Part shown: positions 1-8,534 of the stretch, piece after piece | How the letters are laid out: each line of letters opens with the position of its first letter | How positions within the stretch are numbered: the stretch's first letter is position 1 | From: Rhodospirillales bacterium | Lineage (GTDB): Bacteria; Pseudomonadota; Alphaproteobacteria; Bin95 | Length of the DNA: 36,254 nucleotides | Direction of reading: 5' to 3' | Assembly (NCBI GenBank): GCA_008081395.1 | Contig: VMCJ01000073.1 | Span: 1 to 36,254, forward strand | Notes under the pieces: model-generated | Database searches by the model: none | What the model was told of the DNA's origin: nothing | Seen by the model: the letters and a program-made list of their open reading frames with translations, nothing else | Translations under genes and position numbers: made by a program

Positions 1-72
1 TGAATTCTGAGCCGAGACATAGCAAAACAGTAGCAGCGATCCGCACCCACTTTGGGAGCAGGAGATAACACG

Positions 73-993
73 ATGACAAATTCCTCCATTTCCTTGATTA
101 AGTCGCGGATGCGGATTCCAGCGATTTGCGCTCCAATGTTTTTAGTCACTGGACCACAGATGGTAATCAGGGCCTGTAAATCAGGGGTGATGGGCTGCTT
201 TCCTACAACTAACGCCCGCACAAGCGATGAGCTTCGAGTTTGGCTAGACCAGATGTCTGAAATGGTTACGGATCAAGACGTGCCTTGGGCGATCAACATG
301 ATCACGCACACCAGCTATGGCCGTTTTGATAATGAGTTAGCCTTAGTCGAACAATATCAGCCTGAATTAGTCATTACTGCCTTGGGCGGGCCGCATCGGG
401 TAACAGGTGTGGTGCATGGCTACGGCGGTTTGGTCTTTGCTGATGTCAATTCCCCCAGCTTTGCGCGTAAGGCTTTAGACAAAGGGGCCGATGGCTTAGT
501 TCTTGTCTGTGCAGGGGCTGGTGGTCATACGGGGGAATACGCCATGATGCCCTTTATTGACGAAGTGCGTTCGTTTTTTGATGGCCCATTGATCGTTGGT
601 GGAGGTATTTCCACTGGCCGTGCCATAAAAGCGACTGAGATTTTAGGCGCAGATTTTGCCTATCTTGGAACACGGTTCTTGGCCTGTGAGGAAACCTTAA
701 TCAATGATGCCTATCGTCAGATGGTCTGGGACAGCAGCATGCAAGATTTGATTGCGTCACGAGCGATCACAGGCGCTTTAGGCAATTGGATGCGCGCTAG
801 CGTAGAAGCTGCGGGCTTCAGCCCGGAGGACATGACCAGCACGGCTAAGATTGATTTTTCTCAAGACATGCATGAAGGTTCTAAGGCATGGAAGACCGTT
901 TGGAGCGCGGGGCAGGGCGTGGGAAGCGTAGTGCATCGTGAAACCATCGCTCAAGTGGTAGAGCTGCTTGTAAGAGACTATGACGGGGCGTGA
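73..993 (+). CDS. Nitronate monooxygenase / NAD(P)H-dependent flavin oxidoreductase family
   Basis: This is an FMN-binding TIM-barrel enzyme of the nitronate monooxygenase (2-nitropropane dioxygenase-like) family, about 306 residues, the usual length. The N-terminus carries the family pattern 'PMFLVTGPQMV', the middle has the 'AGAGGHTG' loop with the conserved His near residue 152, and the phosphate-binding part reads 'VGGGIS' followed by 'GADFAYLGTRF'. The ATG at 73 is preceded by AGGAG at 60-64 with 8 nt spacing, so it is preferred over an in-frame TTG at 52. The stop lies within the start region of the Rieske oxygenase downstream, so the two are probably co-transcribed. Family members oxidise alkyl nitronates, but many act as generic flavin reductases or unsaturated acyl oxidoreductases; the true substrate cannot be read from sequence. 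Confidence 0.85.
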   Translation: MTNSSISLIKSRMRIPAICAPMFLVTGPQMVIRACKSGVMGCFPTTNARTSDELRVWLDQMSEMVTDQDVPWAINMITHTSYGRFDNELALVEQYQPELVITALGGPHRVTGVVHGYGGLVFADVNSPSFARKALDKGADGLVLVCAGAGGHTGEYAMMPFIDEVRSFFDGPLIVGGGISTGRAIKATEILGADFAYLGTRFLACEETLINDAYRQMVWDSSMQDLIASRAITGALGNWMRASVEAAGFSPEDMTSTAKIDFSQDMHEGSKAWKTVWSAGQGVGSVVHRETIAQVVELLVRDYDGA

Positions 994-994
994 T

Positions 995-2149
995 ATGAGC
1001 ATTTCCGCTGAAGAACGCTATTTAATTGAGGAAACTCTGCGGATCGCAGAGGCGCGTACCACCCATATGGTGCCTGAGGTCATGGACAACCCGATAGCTA
1101 AATACACAGACCCCAAACAATATGAAGCCGAGGTTAACACTCTCTTTCGTAATTTCCCCATAATAATTGGCCACGTGTCTGATTTGGCTGAGCCAGGAGA
1201 TTTCATCACTCATGACCACTTTGGGGTGCCAATCCTTGTGACTCACGCGCAAGACGGCAACGTGCGGGCATTTTTGAATGTCTGTCGTCACCGCGGCGCA
1301 AAACTGACCAAAGAACCCTGCGGTAAGGCACGCACGATTTCATGCCCTTATCATGCGTGGACCTATAGTTTGGACGGTAAATTACGCGGTATTCCGCAGG
1401 CGTTCGGATTTGATGGAGTAGATAAATCAAAACGAGGCTTGGTCGAATTGCCTGTATTTAATCGCTTTGGTTTGATTTGGGTGGTGCCATCTGTCCAAGA
1501 TCACACTATCGACATCGATACATGGTTGCAGCCTATGGCGGAACAGATGACTGGCTTGGATATGAGCAATCAGCATGTGTACCGCAAATGGACTCTGGAA
1601 AAGAAAATGAGCTGGCGTTTCTTACTAGAGGCGTTCCAAGAAAGTTATCATTTTTGCTATGCCCACCGTGATACGGCTTGCGCCGGGTATTTGGACAACC
1701 AAAGCGTTCAGATAAATTTTGATCCGCATGTGCGCCACGCTGTTCCGTTGCCCAAGGTTTTAGACCTGCGCGATCAGAATCCGGATACATGGGATTATCG
1801 ATCAAATTTCATGACGCAGAATTATATATTCCCTGCTAACTTTGTGCAGGTAATGACAGACCACATCTATATCCACACGATCATTCCAACAGGAATTGAT
1901 ACCTGTGTGTTCCAATGCATGATGTTGATTAATGAAGTGCCACAGACCGAAAAAGCCGAGCGGTACTTCCAGAAAAACTATGATCTTATCCGTCAGGTCT
2001 TTGAAGAAGATTTTGAGATCGGCGAAGGCATCCAAGCAGGACTGCACTCTGGAGCAAATACTGGATTTATTTTTGGTACCTATGAATGTGGTCTGCATTT
2101 TGGTCAAAAAGCGATTGACGCGGCCTTGGCGGGCAAGATCAGGGTCTAA
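995..2149 (+). CDS. Rieske non-heme iron oxygenase, alpha subunit type
   Basis: Catalytic component of a ring-hydroxylating or demethylating Rieske oxygenase. The Rieske [2Fe-2S] motif is complete: C97-x-H99 ('CRHRGAKL') and C117-xx-H120 ('CPYHAWTYSLDG'). The mononuclear iron site shows as 'ESYHFCYAH' with H219 and H224 (numbered from the ATG at 995). Length about 384 residues fits the family. An in-frame ATG at 980 would overlap the upstream gene by 14 nt; the ATG at 995 sits one base after that gene's stop (TGATATG), so translational coupling is likely either way. No ferredoxin, reductase or beta subunit is adjacent, so electrons must come from elsewhere, possibly from the upstream flavoprotein (inference). 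Substrate unknown. Confidence 0.88.
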   Translation: MSISAEERYLIEETLRIAEARTTHMVPEVMDNPIAKYTDPKQYEAEVNTLFRNFPIIIGHVSDLAEPGDFITHDHFGVPILVTHAQDGNVRAFLNVCRHRGAKLTKEPCGKARTISCPYHAWTYSLDGKLRGIPQAFGFDGVDKSKRGLVELPVFNRFGLIWVVPSVQDHTIDIDTWLQPMAEQMTGLDMSNQHVYRKWTLEKKMSWRFLLEAFQESYHFCYAHRDTACAGYLDNQSVQINFDPHVRHAVPLPKVLDLRDQNPDTWDYRSNFMTQNYIFPANFVQVMTDHIYIHTIIPTGIDTCVFQCMMLINEVPQTEKAERYFQKNYDLIRQVFEEDFEIGEGIQAGLHSGANTGFIFGTYECGLHFGQKAIDAALAGKIRV

Positions 2150-2198
2150 TCCTCAATCATTTTTGATAAAACCTCGGTCTAATGGCTCTGTTCCTGTA

Positions 2199-3239
2199 CT
2201 AGGAAGAAAACCCTTTGAATGGCGTATCTATTTTGTTTAGGTCCTGTATGAGTTCGGGAGGCAAATCAGAGGGTAATGCTGAATTTGCACTCGCATAGAC
2301 TGTGTCTGTCATCGACCCTAAACGTTTTTCTATAACGCTTTTAATCTCATCATGGCGACCGGATATCGCAAACAGCTCCAAAACATCATCCGAAATAACT
2401 TCCTGTAATTTGTCCCATTCTCCATCTTTGGTCATACGGTTTAACTTCAAGCCTAGGTCTTTCAAGTCATGAGCTTCTAACACTGGATAGTAAGCGGGCG
2501 TTGAACCATAAAATCCTACCCGATACCGGATCCATTCTCGGATTTCATGAACCTTTGCGTCGTTTGGGCCAGTGGCAATGAAACCACCACCGGTGATCTC
2601 AAATGTTTCTCGCGAACGTCCTCCTCTTTCCATCCCTTTTTTGAGCTCGGGTAAAACGGTCTCTGATAAATATTTTGGAGTGCAAAAAGGATGCAGGCGG
2701 GCACCGTCAGCTACCTCCCCAGCAACGCGAAGCATAGCAGGCCCAACTGCCGCGAGTGTTACAGGTGGTAGTCTAAGACCAAGACTTTCTGGATTGAAGT
2801 ATGGTGGCATTAATGTGAACTGGTAATGCTGCCCCTCAAATTTAAGATCATCACCAAACCGCCAACAACGCCAAATGGCCTTCAGAGCTTGAATATACTC
2901 CTTCATTCGAGGAGCTGGCGGGCTCCATGGGACTGAAAATCGTCTCTCATTGTGAGCTTTAACCTGGGTGCCCAATCCTAATATAAATCGACCTCGGCTC
3001 GCTTCGTTCAAATCCCAACTTAAGTTGGCAGTTGCCATTGGTGAGCGGGAAAATGAAATAGCAATTGCCGTGGCTAACTCTATAGTTTCCGTCTCTACCG
3101 CGGCTATAGCCAGAGGAAGATACGGATCGTGTTTATTTTCCATAGTTGTTATGATGTTATATCCGTCAGCTTCTGTTGACTGGGCAGCTGTTTTTACCTT
3201 TCTGAGGTCATCTTGGGGCACTGTGGTAGCGACGCGCAT
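2199..3239 (-). CDS. LLM class flavin-dependent oxidoreductase (F420-type)
   Basis: Luciferase-like monooxygenase fold protein of 346 residues. Typical family segments are 'ASRGRFILGLGTQVKAHNERRF', split here as the 'RGRFILGLG' core, then 'YIQALKAIWRCW' and 'LAAVGPAMLRVAGEVADGARLHPF'. The family binds F420 or FMN and catalyses hydride transfer or oxygenation; this subgroup resembles the proteins annotated as F420-dependent in actinobacteria and marine alphaproteobacteria. An AAGGA Shine-Dalgarno lies 9 nt before the ATG. The gene converges on the Rieske gene (50 nt between stops) and diverges from the small gene at 3315. A second LLM gene lies at 26279-27187. Cofactor and substrate are not determinable here. 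Confidence 0.85.
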   Translation of the reverse strand: MRVATTVPQDDLRKVKTAAQSTEADGYNIITTMENKHDPYLPLAIAAVETETIELATAIAISFSRSPMATANLSWDLNEASRGRFILGLGTQVKAHNERRFSVPWSPPAPRMKEYIQALKAIWRCWRFGDDLKFEGQHYQFTLMPPYFNPESLGLRLPPVTLAAVGPAMLRVAGEVADGARLHPFCTPKYLSETVLPELKKGMERGGRSRETFEITGGGFIATGPNDAKVHEIREWIRYRVGFYGSTPAYYPVLEAHDLKDLGLKLNRMTKDGEWDKLQEVISDDVLELFAISGRHDEIKSVIEKRLGSMTDTVYASANSALPSDLPPELIQDLNKIDTPFKGFSS

Positions 3240-3314
3240 TTTGACTGGTCCTTTTTACCTTGCATTGGTTATATATAAGGTGTCGTTGCCTAACTCTACG
3301 AGGTTAGATCAAAA

Positions 3315-3548
3315 GTGGTAGGTACAGAAAATTGGAAAGAAGCACTGCCTCAGGATTGGCTTGGGCCTGATGGAGAGAAAGTCGCTTGTACTGAAAAGTT
3401 GAAGGTTTTAGAGGAAAATATTGCCGAGCTTGCTGAGCTGGCGCAGGAAGCATTAGAGGATGCAGTTCTTATGGGAGTTGATGAGCGCGAGCTTAGAGAT
3501 ACCCTATCTCGTCTGGTCAGTGGGCTGATAAACCCATACAAGAAATAA
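3315..3548 (+). CDS. Small conserved hypothetical protein (77 aa)
   Basis: A 77-residue acidic, probably alpha-helical protein with no signal peptide, membrane segment or cysteine pair. It reads 'WKEALPQDWLGPDGEKVACTEKL' in its first third (split core 'DWLGPDG', 'CTEKLKVL'), followed by an amphipathic helical stretch rich in Glu, Ala and Leu, and ends in 'GLINPYKK'. The start is GTG, supported by GAGGT at 3300-3304 with 10 nt spacing. From memory, similar short proteins of unknown function occur in Rhodospirillales, which supports a real gene, but I cannot name a family. It converges with ptsN, and its stop lies 18 nt from the ptsN stop. Confidence 0.7.
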   Translation: MVGTENWKEALPQDWLGPDGEKVACTEKLKVLEENIAELAELAQEALEDAVLMGVDERELRDTLSRLVSGLINPYKK

Positions 3549-3566
3549 GATGGGTGCTATATCTTG

Positions 3567-4025
3567 CTAAGCAGCGAATGCCTGTTGCTTCTTTGCCAAA
3601 ATTTTTCGGATGCTGCCCGCATCCTCTGCAGTTCTCAACTGTTCCCTTATGTCATTATTTCTTAATACCCTTGAGGCCATGGATAACGCCTTGAGGCAAG
3701 CGGACCCGGCGTCTTCTGGAGCCAGAAGCATCAATATTAAGTCTACTGGTTGTCCATCAGGGCTTTCATACTCTACTGGGGATTTAAGGCGGCCAAAAGC
3801 TACAGCCAGTTTATTTAGGCCTGCGACTCTGCCATGAGGCATAGCAACTCCACCACCAACACCAGTTGCCCCAAGTTGCTCTCGTGCGAGAAGCAGATCC
3901 ATCACTAACTGTGGATCTAAGCCGTTATCAGCTGATAACTTCTCGGATAATTCCTGTAGCGCTCTGCGTTTGCCATTTGCTTCAATGGCAGGAACGATAG
4001 TCGCATCTAAAAAAAGTTCGTCCAT
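3567..4025 (-). CDS. ptsN: PTS IIA-like nitrogen-regulatory protein PtsN (EIIA-Ntr)
   Basis: EIIA-Ntr is the terminal phosphoacceptor of the PTS-Ntr chain (EI-Ntr, NPr, PtsN), which links nitrogen and potassium status to regulation in the cytoplasm. The protein is 152 residues, the usual length for a single PTS_EIIA type-2 domain. The phosphorylated histidine is H64 in 'GGGVAMPHGRV', and the downstream 'PVDLILMLLAPEDA' is typical of the fold. A distant AAGGA lies upstream of the ATG. It is the last gene of the minus-strand rnd-lptCAB-rpoN block, about 200 nt after rpoN. In most relatives an hpf gene sits in that gap; here none is present. Confidence 0.93.
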   Translation of the reverse strand: MDELFLDATIVPAIEANGKRRALQELSEKLSADNGLDPQLVMDLLLAREQLGATGVGGGVAMPHGRVAGLNKLAVAFGRLKSPVEYESPDGQPVDLILMLLAPEDAGSACLKALSMASRVLRNNDIREQLRTAEDAGSIRKILAKKQQAFAA

Positions 4026-4227
4026 TAATTAAGAACGTCCTTCATTTCTACGTGCCTTTTTTGATTTGAATCTTTAGTCATCATAGGAAACATGATCGTA
4101 ACTGTTTGCCGGGTCTAAGGTATCCAATGCCAGTTTTTCAGCTTACCTTTACACAAAAGTCCCACATAAAGTTCAAGAACGGCGTTATTGTCCTGACTTG
4201 GCAAAGAGTCAAGATATCAAGAGCAAT
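4026..4227. other. rpoN-ptsN intergenic gap without hpf
   Basis: These 202 bases hold no reading frame long enough for the ribosome hibernation factor Hpf that usually separates rpoN and ptsN in proteobacteria. A weak 5-bp inverted repeat (TGACT/AGTCA) lies around 4195-4212. On the minus strand it overlaps a TTGACT that could be a -35 element for a separate ptsN promoter, but the matching -10 is poor. Nothing else is supported. Confidence 0.5.
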
Positions 4228-5712
4228 CTACTGTTTATAAGATAAAGACGGTGATTGTCGTTTTCTTTGCGCAGACGTTGGGATGAACATTGATTCACGA
4301 TATTTAGCTACGGTGCGACGGGCGATTGAGATCCCTTCGACGCTTAACAATCTGGCAATACTTTCATCTGACAGCGCATTTGTTCTGTTTTCGGCTTCGA
4401 TTAGTTCTCTGATCCTATGTCGAACTGATTCAGCAGATGAAGCAGTGCCATCTTGATTTTGAAGAGCAACGGAAAAAAACGATTTGAATTCCTTTATACC
4501 CATCGGTGTATCAATATACTTGCCGTTAATAGTTCGACTGATCGTGCTTTCATGAACTTCTAATTCTTGCGCTATGTCTTTCAGGGTCATAGGCTTTAGA
4601 GCAATTACTCCCTCTCGAAAAAAGTTTTCCTGTTTTCGAACAATTTCTTCTGCAACTTTTAGTACTGTAGAAGCGCGTTTTTCTAGTGCCCTTATTAGCC
4701 ATTTTGCTGATACAAGGTTATCGGAAATAAATTGTCGCTCTGTTTTGTCTCGAAGAGCTTTTCGCGCGTCTGCTGAGTAATCAGTATTTAAGAGAATGCT
4801 TGGGAAGGCCTCAGGGTTTAATTCAACATGCCAGGAAGGATCTTTTTCTGATTTCTTCCGCATCAAAACATCCGGAATCACAACTTGAATACTGGATTGC
4901 TCAAATGATGATCCAGGGTTTGGGTCAAGGTGCCGGAGTTCCTCAATCATCTCTGATAATTTTTCTGAGCTTACCCCACACAGCTTTTGAAGTTCTTGAT
5001 ACTTCCGTTGTGATAGAAGACGGAGATTATCTAGCATAATCTTCATTGGTGGATATAACTGATCGATTTCCTTCAATTGCAGAGCAAAACATTCACCAAG
5101 ATTGCGAGCTCCAACACCAGTTGGTTCTAAAGTTTGTATGCGTTCCAGCACGTTAAGAACAGATATTTGATGCTTGCCTAACTCAGTTGCGATTTCGTTT
5201 ATATCTGTCCTTAAATATCCATCATTATCAATAGCATCTATAAGCCTGGCAGCAATCATCGCTTCATCATTGGTATGACGCTCTAGATTAAATTGCATAA
5301 GCAAATGTTCCTGAAGCGAATTACCTTGAGCGAGTCTATCGGTGATAGAGTTAATTTCATTATTTTCTTCGGTTTTTTTAAACTGAGTATCTCGTGAATT
5401 TGTCTCAAAGGTTTTGGGTTCCCAAGACGATTTATTCGAAGAGACCGATTTAACCTTTTGTTCGGAAAACTCACTTTTTTCTAAAGTCGGATTTAACTCT
5501 TTTCTGAGATCATTAGAATTTTCATAGCCTTCGGTTTCAGCAGTTTCGGTGTTGATAACCTCATCTAAAAATGGATTTTTTTCTATTTCATCTTTTACAA
5601 ACGCATTTAGTTGATGATTTGTCATCTCAAGCAACTGAATGGATTGCTGTAACTTGGGAGTCATGACGAGGCTTTGAGCCTGTCTAAGATGGTGTGTTTG
5701 TTTAAGTGCCAT
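4228..5712 (-). CDS. rpoN: RNA polymerase sigma-54 factor RpoN
   Basis: Alternative sigma factor that recognises -24/-12 promoters and needs AAA+ activators. All three regions are visible: the glutamine/leucine-rich activator-interacting N-terminus (residues 1-50, 'LVMTPKLQQSIQLLEM'), the acidic variable linker (about 55-125, rich in Glu, Ser and Asn), the core-binding domain (about 130-330), and the DNA-binding C-terminus with the helix-turn-helix 'VHESTISRTINGKYI' and the RpoN box 'ARRTVAKYR' at 464-472. Length of 494 residues is normal. It follows lptB by 42 nt and is probably in the same transcript. I found no clear -24/-12 promoter in the intergenic parts of this window. Confidence 0.96.
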   Translation of the reverse strand: MALKQTHHLRQAQSLVMTPKLQQSIQLLEMTNHQLNAFVKDEIEKNPFLDEVINTETAETEGYENSNDLRKELNPTLEKSEFSEQKVKSVSSNKSSWEPKTFETNSRDTQFKKTEENNEINSITDRLAQGNSLQEHLLMQFNLERHTNDEAMIAARLIDAIDNDGYLRTDINEIATELGKHQISVLNVLERIQTLEPTGVGARNLGECFALQLKEIDQLYPPMKIMLDNLRLLSQRKYQELQKLCGVSSEKLSEMIEELRHLDPNPGSSFEQSSIQVVIPDVLMRKKSEKDPSWHVELNPEAFPSILLNTDYSADARKALRDKTERQFISDNLVSAKWLIRALEKRASTVLKVAEEIVRKQENFFREGVIALKPMTLKDIAQELEVHESTISRTINGKYIDTPMGIKEFKSFFSVALQNQDGTASSAESVRHRIRELIEAENRTNALSDESIARLLSVEGISIARRTVAKYRESMFIPTSAQRKRQSPSLSYKQ

Positions 5713-5754
5713 GGACTAATCGACTTCGATTAAAAAATCTTAAGAATCTTTCTT

Positions 5755-6537
5755 TTAAGACTTAAAAGTGTCTCCCAGATACACACGCTTAACATCAGGA
5801 TTATCAATTACTTGTTGGGGTGTGCCCTGCATCATAATCGAACCGTCATGCAAGATATAAGCACGGTCAACAACATCAAGTGTATCTCTAACATTATGAT
5901 CTGTGATTAGTACGCCAACCCCCATTTCAGTTAGCTGCTTTACCAAGGATCGAATTTCAGAAACAGCTACTGGGTCAATTCCTGCGAGGGGTTCGTCAAG
6001 AAGTAGAAAATTAGGTCGAGCGGCAAGGGCTCTTGCAATTTCCATTCGTCTCCGCTCCCCGCCCGATAAGGCTTGAGCTGGTGTCTTACGGATATGCTCC
6101 AGCCCGAAATCAGATAGTAGATTATCTACTAATTCACGGCGCTTTGTGCGCGCAGGTTCTACAAGTTCGATTGCGGCTAATAGATTTCCTTCAACAGACA
6201 TACCGCGAAAAGCTGAAGGTTCTTGCGGAAGATATCCCACACCAAGTCGGGCTCGCCGGTAAAGTGGGAGTTTTGTGATATCAACGCCATCTAACAAAAC
6301 TTGTCCGCTGTTAGGACTAGAAAGGCCACATAATATATAAAAACATGTGGTTTTTCCTGCTCCATTTGGCCCTAGCAAGCCGACGGCTTCACCTCGTTTA
6401 ATTTCGAGACTTACATCATGTAAAACTGGCTTTTGACGCCAATATTTACTGAGGGCACGAGCCCTTAGACCATTGTTTGATGCCTCTATGTGCCGATCGT
6501 GAATAATAAGCTTTTCGTTCGTGGAATCGATTGGCAT
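5755..6537 (-). CDS. lptB: LPS export ABC transporter ATP-binding protein LptB
   Basis: ATPase of the LptB2FG complex, which extracts lipopolysaccharide from the inner membrane and drives it across the LptC/LptA bridge. Walker A 'GPNGAGKT' is at 56-63, the ABC signature 'LSGGE' at 157-161, Walker B 'LLLDEP' at 178-183, and the switch His in 'LITDHNV'. The 260-residue length includes an N-terminal extension of about 20 residues typical of alphaproteobacterial copies. The start codon overlaps the lptA stop, indicating translational coupling. The permeases LptF/LptG are not in the window. Confidence 0.95.
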   Translation of the reverse strand: MPIDSTNEKLIIHDRHIEASNNGLRARALSKYWRQKPVLHDVSLEIKRGEAVGLLGPNGAGKTTCFYILCGLSSPNSGQVLLDGVDITKLPLYRRARLGVGYLPQEPSAFRGMSVEGNLLAAIELVEPARTKRRELVDNLLSDFGLEHIRKTPAQALSGGERRRMEIARALAARPNFLLLDEPLAGIDPVAVSEIRSLVKQLTEMGVGVLITDHNVRDTLDVVDRAYILHDGSIMMQGTPQQVIDNPDVKRVYLGDTFKS

Positions 6538-7232
6538 TAAGGCTTACCTTGAGGTGAAATTACGCCCCGAACTCGGCCACTAGAAGAGGGGTTCTTGGTA
6601 TTGGATCCTGAAATTCGACTGATTCCAGACTTAAAATCAAAACTGGCCATTGCCCCTAAAAGTACATTATTGCCACGTGTAATCCGTATATTGCCGAAAA
6701 CTTCAGCAAATTGTTGTTCTAAATCGTAGACAACTTCCTCAGCCTTAATAACTTCGCTAGCTGTACTTATCTCGATGCCTCCGCGCGCGAATGCCCGTTG
6801 GTCATTTGTGTGATACTCAATTTCTTCATTGGCAATGAGTTTAATATTCTTATTCCAATATGAGGTGTTTTTTCCAGAAAGTATTATCGAACCAGTATCT
6901 GTATCAATTTTTGCAAAATTGCTTGTTGCTCTGTCTTCCTTATTTTTTATTTCAATATTTCCTTCAGCGATAATTTGATAAATTTCAATTTTTTTATCTT
7001 TACCGTCTCTGTAATTCGCTGAGATCTTATTTGCTTTTAAAATTAAGTCTCCCCTACTAACGACTGCTTTTCCGGCCGCCAAAAACGTGCGTTTTTTTTG
7101 ATCCCATTCGACACTGTCTGCCGCGTCTAGAGATATTGAACTATCTCCTGAAGGAAGAAATCTCTCTGCATTTGATGGGTGCGTAAGGGCGGTTAGGGCG
7201 AATAAGAGTATTACTGCTCCATATACCTTCAA
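6537..7232 (-). CDS. lptA: Lipopolysaccharide transport periplasmic protein LptA
   Basis: Periplasmic OstA-fold (beta-jellyroll) protein forming the LPS bridge between LptC and outer-membrane LptD. A Sec signal peptide covers residues 1-22 ('LLFALTALTHPSNA', cleavage after the Ala-type site). The mature part shows the repeating short beta-strand pattern of OstA domains ('LILKANKISANYRDG', 'IIAEGNIEI'). It ends in a Gly/Ser/Pro-rich tail. Its ATG overlaps the lptC stop by 4 nt and its stop touches the lptB start. Length of 231 residues is a little above the E. coli protein and common in this class. Confidence 0.92.
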   Translation of the reverse strand: MKVYGAVILLFALTALTHPSNAERFLPSGDSSISLDAADSVEWDQKKRTFLAAGKAVVSRGDLILKANKISANYRDGKDKKIEIYQIIAEGNIEIKNKEDRATSNFAKIDTDTGSIILSGKNTSYWNKNIKLIANEEIEYHTNDQRAFARGGIEISTASEVIKAEEVVYDLEQQFAEVFGNIRITRGNNVLLGAMASFDFKSGISRISGSNTKNPSSSGRVRGVISPQGKP

Positions 7233-7867
7233 TTTTGATTTCCTCTCATTGAGATGGGGCCCTTAAGGAGGACTTTTTGTGTGGCAGTATCTATTGAAAA
7301 ACCTCTGGAATTTATTGTGATCGAGGGGTCTTCAATCTTGGCTAGGCCTGAACCACGAGCGATTATGCCATTTGAGCCACTCCAAATTTCTACAGCCTGC
7401 GTTTTGATTTTTCTGCCGTCGGAGTGCTCAGCTATTACCTCACCTTCAAGCCAAAGACGATTTTCTGATTGTACAAGCTTTCCAGTTTGAGCTGTTATTC
7501 TAACCAGAGCATTTTTATCTAAGTTATAAAATGCATCTAAGTCTTGCATTACCAACTCGTTATTGCCTTTGTCTGCAATTGTGCCTTGTTCGGCTGCAAA
7601 GGTGAAAGCGTTTCCCGAACTTAGACGACCATGCACTTTGGGTTCTTTAATTTCAATTAAATCTGGGATCATTCCTTTAGAGACAGAAACAGGATCAGAT
7701 AGACGGCCGGGTCCTGTGTTGAGTGTAATCAGCGTAAGTAAGATTAAAATTATTAGAAGGGTCCAGCGGAGCTTTCGCGTTATAGAGGACCAATAAATTA
7801 CTTTGGCACTATTCACTCCAGGCTCGGATGAATGACGCGTGTAAGTATTGTTGAATCCTTTAGACAT
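7229..7867 (-). CDS. lptC: LPS export system protein LptC
   Basis: Bitopic inner-membrane protein that passes LPS from LptB2FG to LptA. A single transmembrane helix lies at about residues 34-51 ('LRWTLLIILILLTLI'), preceded by a positively charged cytoplasmic stretch (KLR) and followed by a periplasmic OstA-like domain ('VHGRLSSGNAFTFAAEQG', 'EVIAEHSDGRKI'). Identification rests partly on position directly upstream of lptA, since LptC sequences diverge quickly. It starts 11 nt after the rnd stop. Confidence 0.9.
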   Translation of the reverse strand: MSKGFNNTYTRHSSEPGVNSAKVIYWSSITRKLRWTLLIILILLTLITLNTGPGRLSDPVSVSKGMIPDLIEIKEPKVHGRLSSGNAFTFAAEQGTIADKGNNELVMQDLDAFYNLDKNALVRITAQTGKLVQSENRLWLEGEVIAEHSDGRKIKTQAVEIWSGSNGIIARGSGLAKIEDPSITINSRGFSIDTATQKVLLKGPISMRGNQN

Positions 7868-7878
7868 GCGCTTTCATA

Positions 7879-8511
7879 TCAAGAATGTGCGAAGATATCG
7901 ACATTCTCCCAACCAGAAAGGTCTAGAGCAGCCCTAGTTGGAAGGTATTTAAAGCTAGCTTCTGCAAGGTCCATTCTACCTTCGCGTAAAAGCATTTCCT
8001 GAAGTTTTGATCTGAGTGCATGTAGATGTAAAACATCACTAGCTGCGTAGCCAATCTGTGCATCGCTTAATTTTAAAGAACCCCAATCTGAAGATTGTTG
8101 CTCCTTAGATATTGAGACCCCAAGGAGTTCACTGCAGATATCTCTAAGGCCATGACGATCAGTATATGTACGGACGAGTTTTGATGCTATTTTTGTACAG
8201 AAGACGGGGCTTGCCTCTAACTCAAGGTCACGAAGCAAAACCATGATGTCAAATCTCCCAAAATGGAAGATTTTTTCAACTTTCTTATCACTTAGTAATT
8301 TGCGAAGTCGTGGAGCCGAGTAATCAGGCTGAAGACCATTTTTTTTTCGTGGAAACTGCACCAAATGAGCATCACCATCCCCGGCAGAAAGCTGCACAAG
8401 GCATAGTCGGTCACGTTTTGGGTGAAGGCCGGTTGTTTCGGTGTCGACAGCAATGGCACTACCAAATGCAAGTCCGTCTGGAAGATCGTCTATATGGAGA
8501 AAATTTGCCAA
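7879..8511 (-). CDS. rnd: Ribonuclease D-like 3'-5' exonuclease (DEDDy), HRDC-less
   Basis: 3'-5' exoribonuclease of the DEDDy group, involved in 3' maturation of tRNA and other small RNAs. Exo I 'VDTETTG' has D23 and E25, Exo II 'HFGRFD' has D88, Exo III 'YAASD' has Y155 and D159. The 210-residue protein contains only the nuclease domain; the C-terminal HRDC domains of E. coli RNase D are absent, as is normal for the short alphaproteobacterial form. The start is TTG, supported by GGAG at 8518-8521 with a 6-nt spacer. The gene begins 23 nt after the CCA end of a tRNA-Leu on the same strand and runs into lptC. Confidence 0.9.
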   Translation of the reverse strand: MANFLHIDDLPDGLAFGSAIAVDTETTGLHPKRDRLCLVQLSAGDGDAHLVQFPRKKNGLQPDYSAPRLRKLLSDKKVEKIFHFGRFDIMVLLRDLELEASPVFCTKIASKLVRTYTDRHGLRDICSELLGVSISKEQQSSDWGSLKLSDAQIGYAASDVLHLHALRSKLQEMLLREGRMDLAEASFKYLPTRAALDLSGWENVDIFAHS

Positions 8512-8534
8512 AGTTTGCTCCGTCGGTGAAGCAT

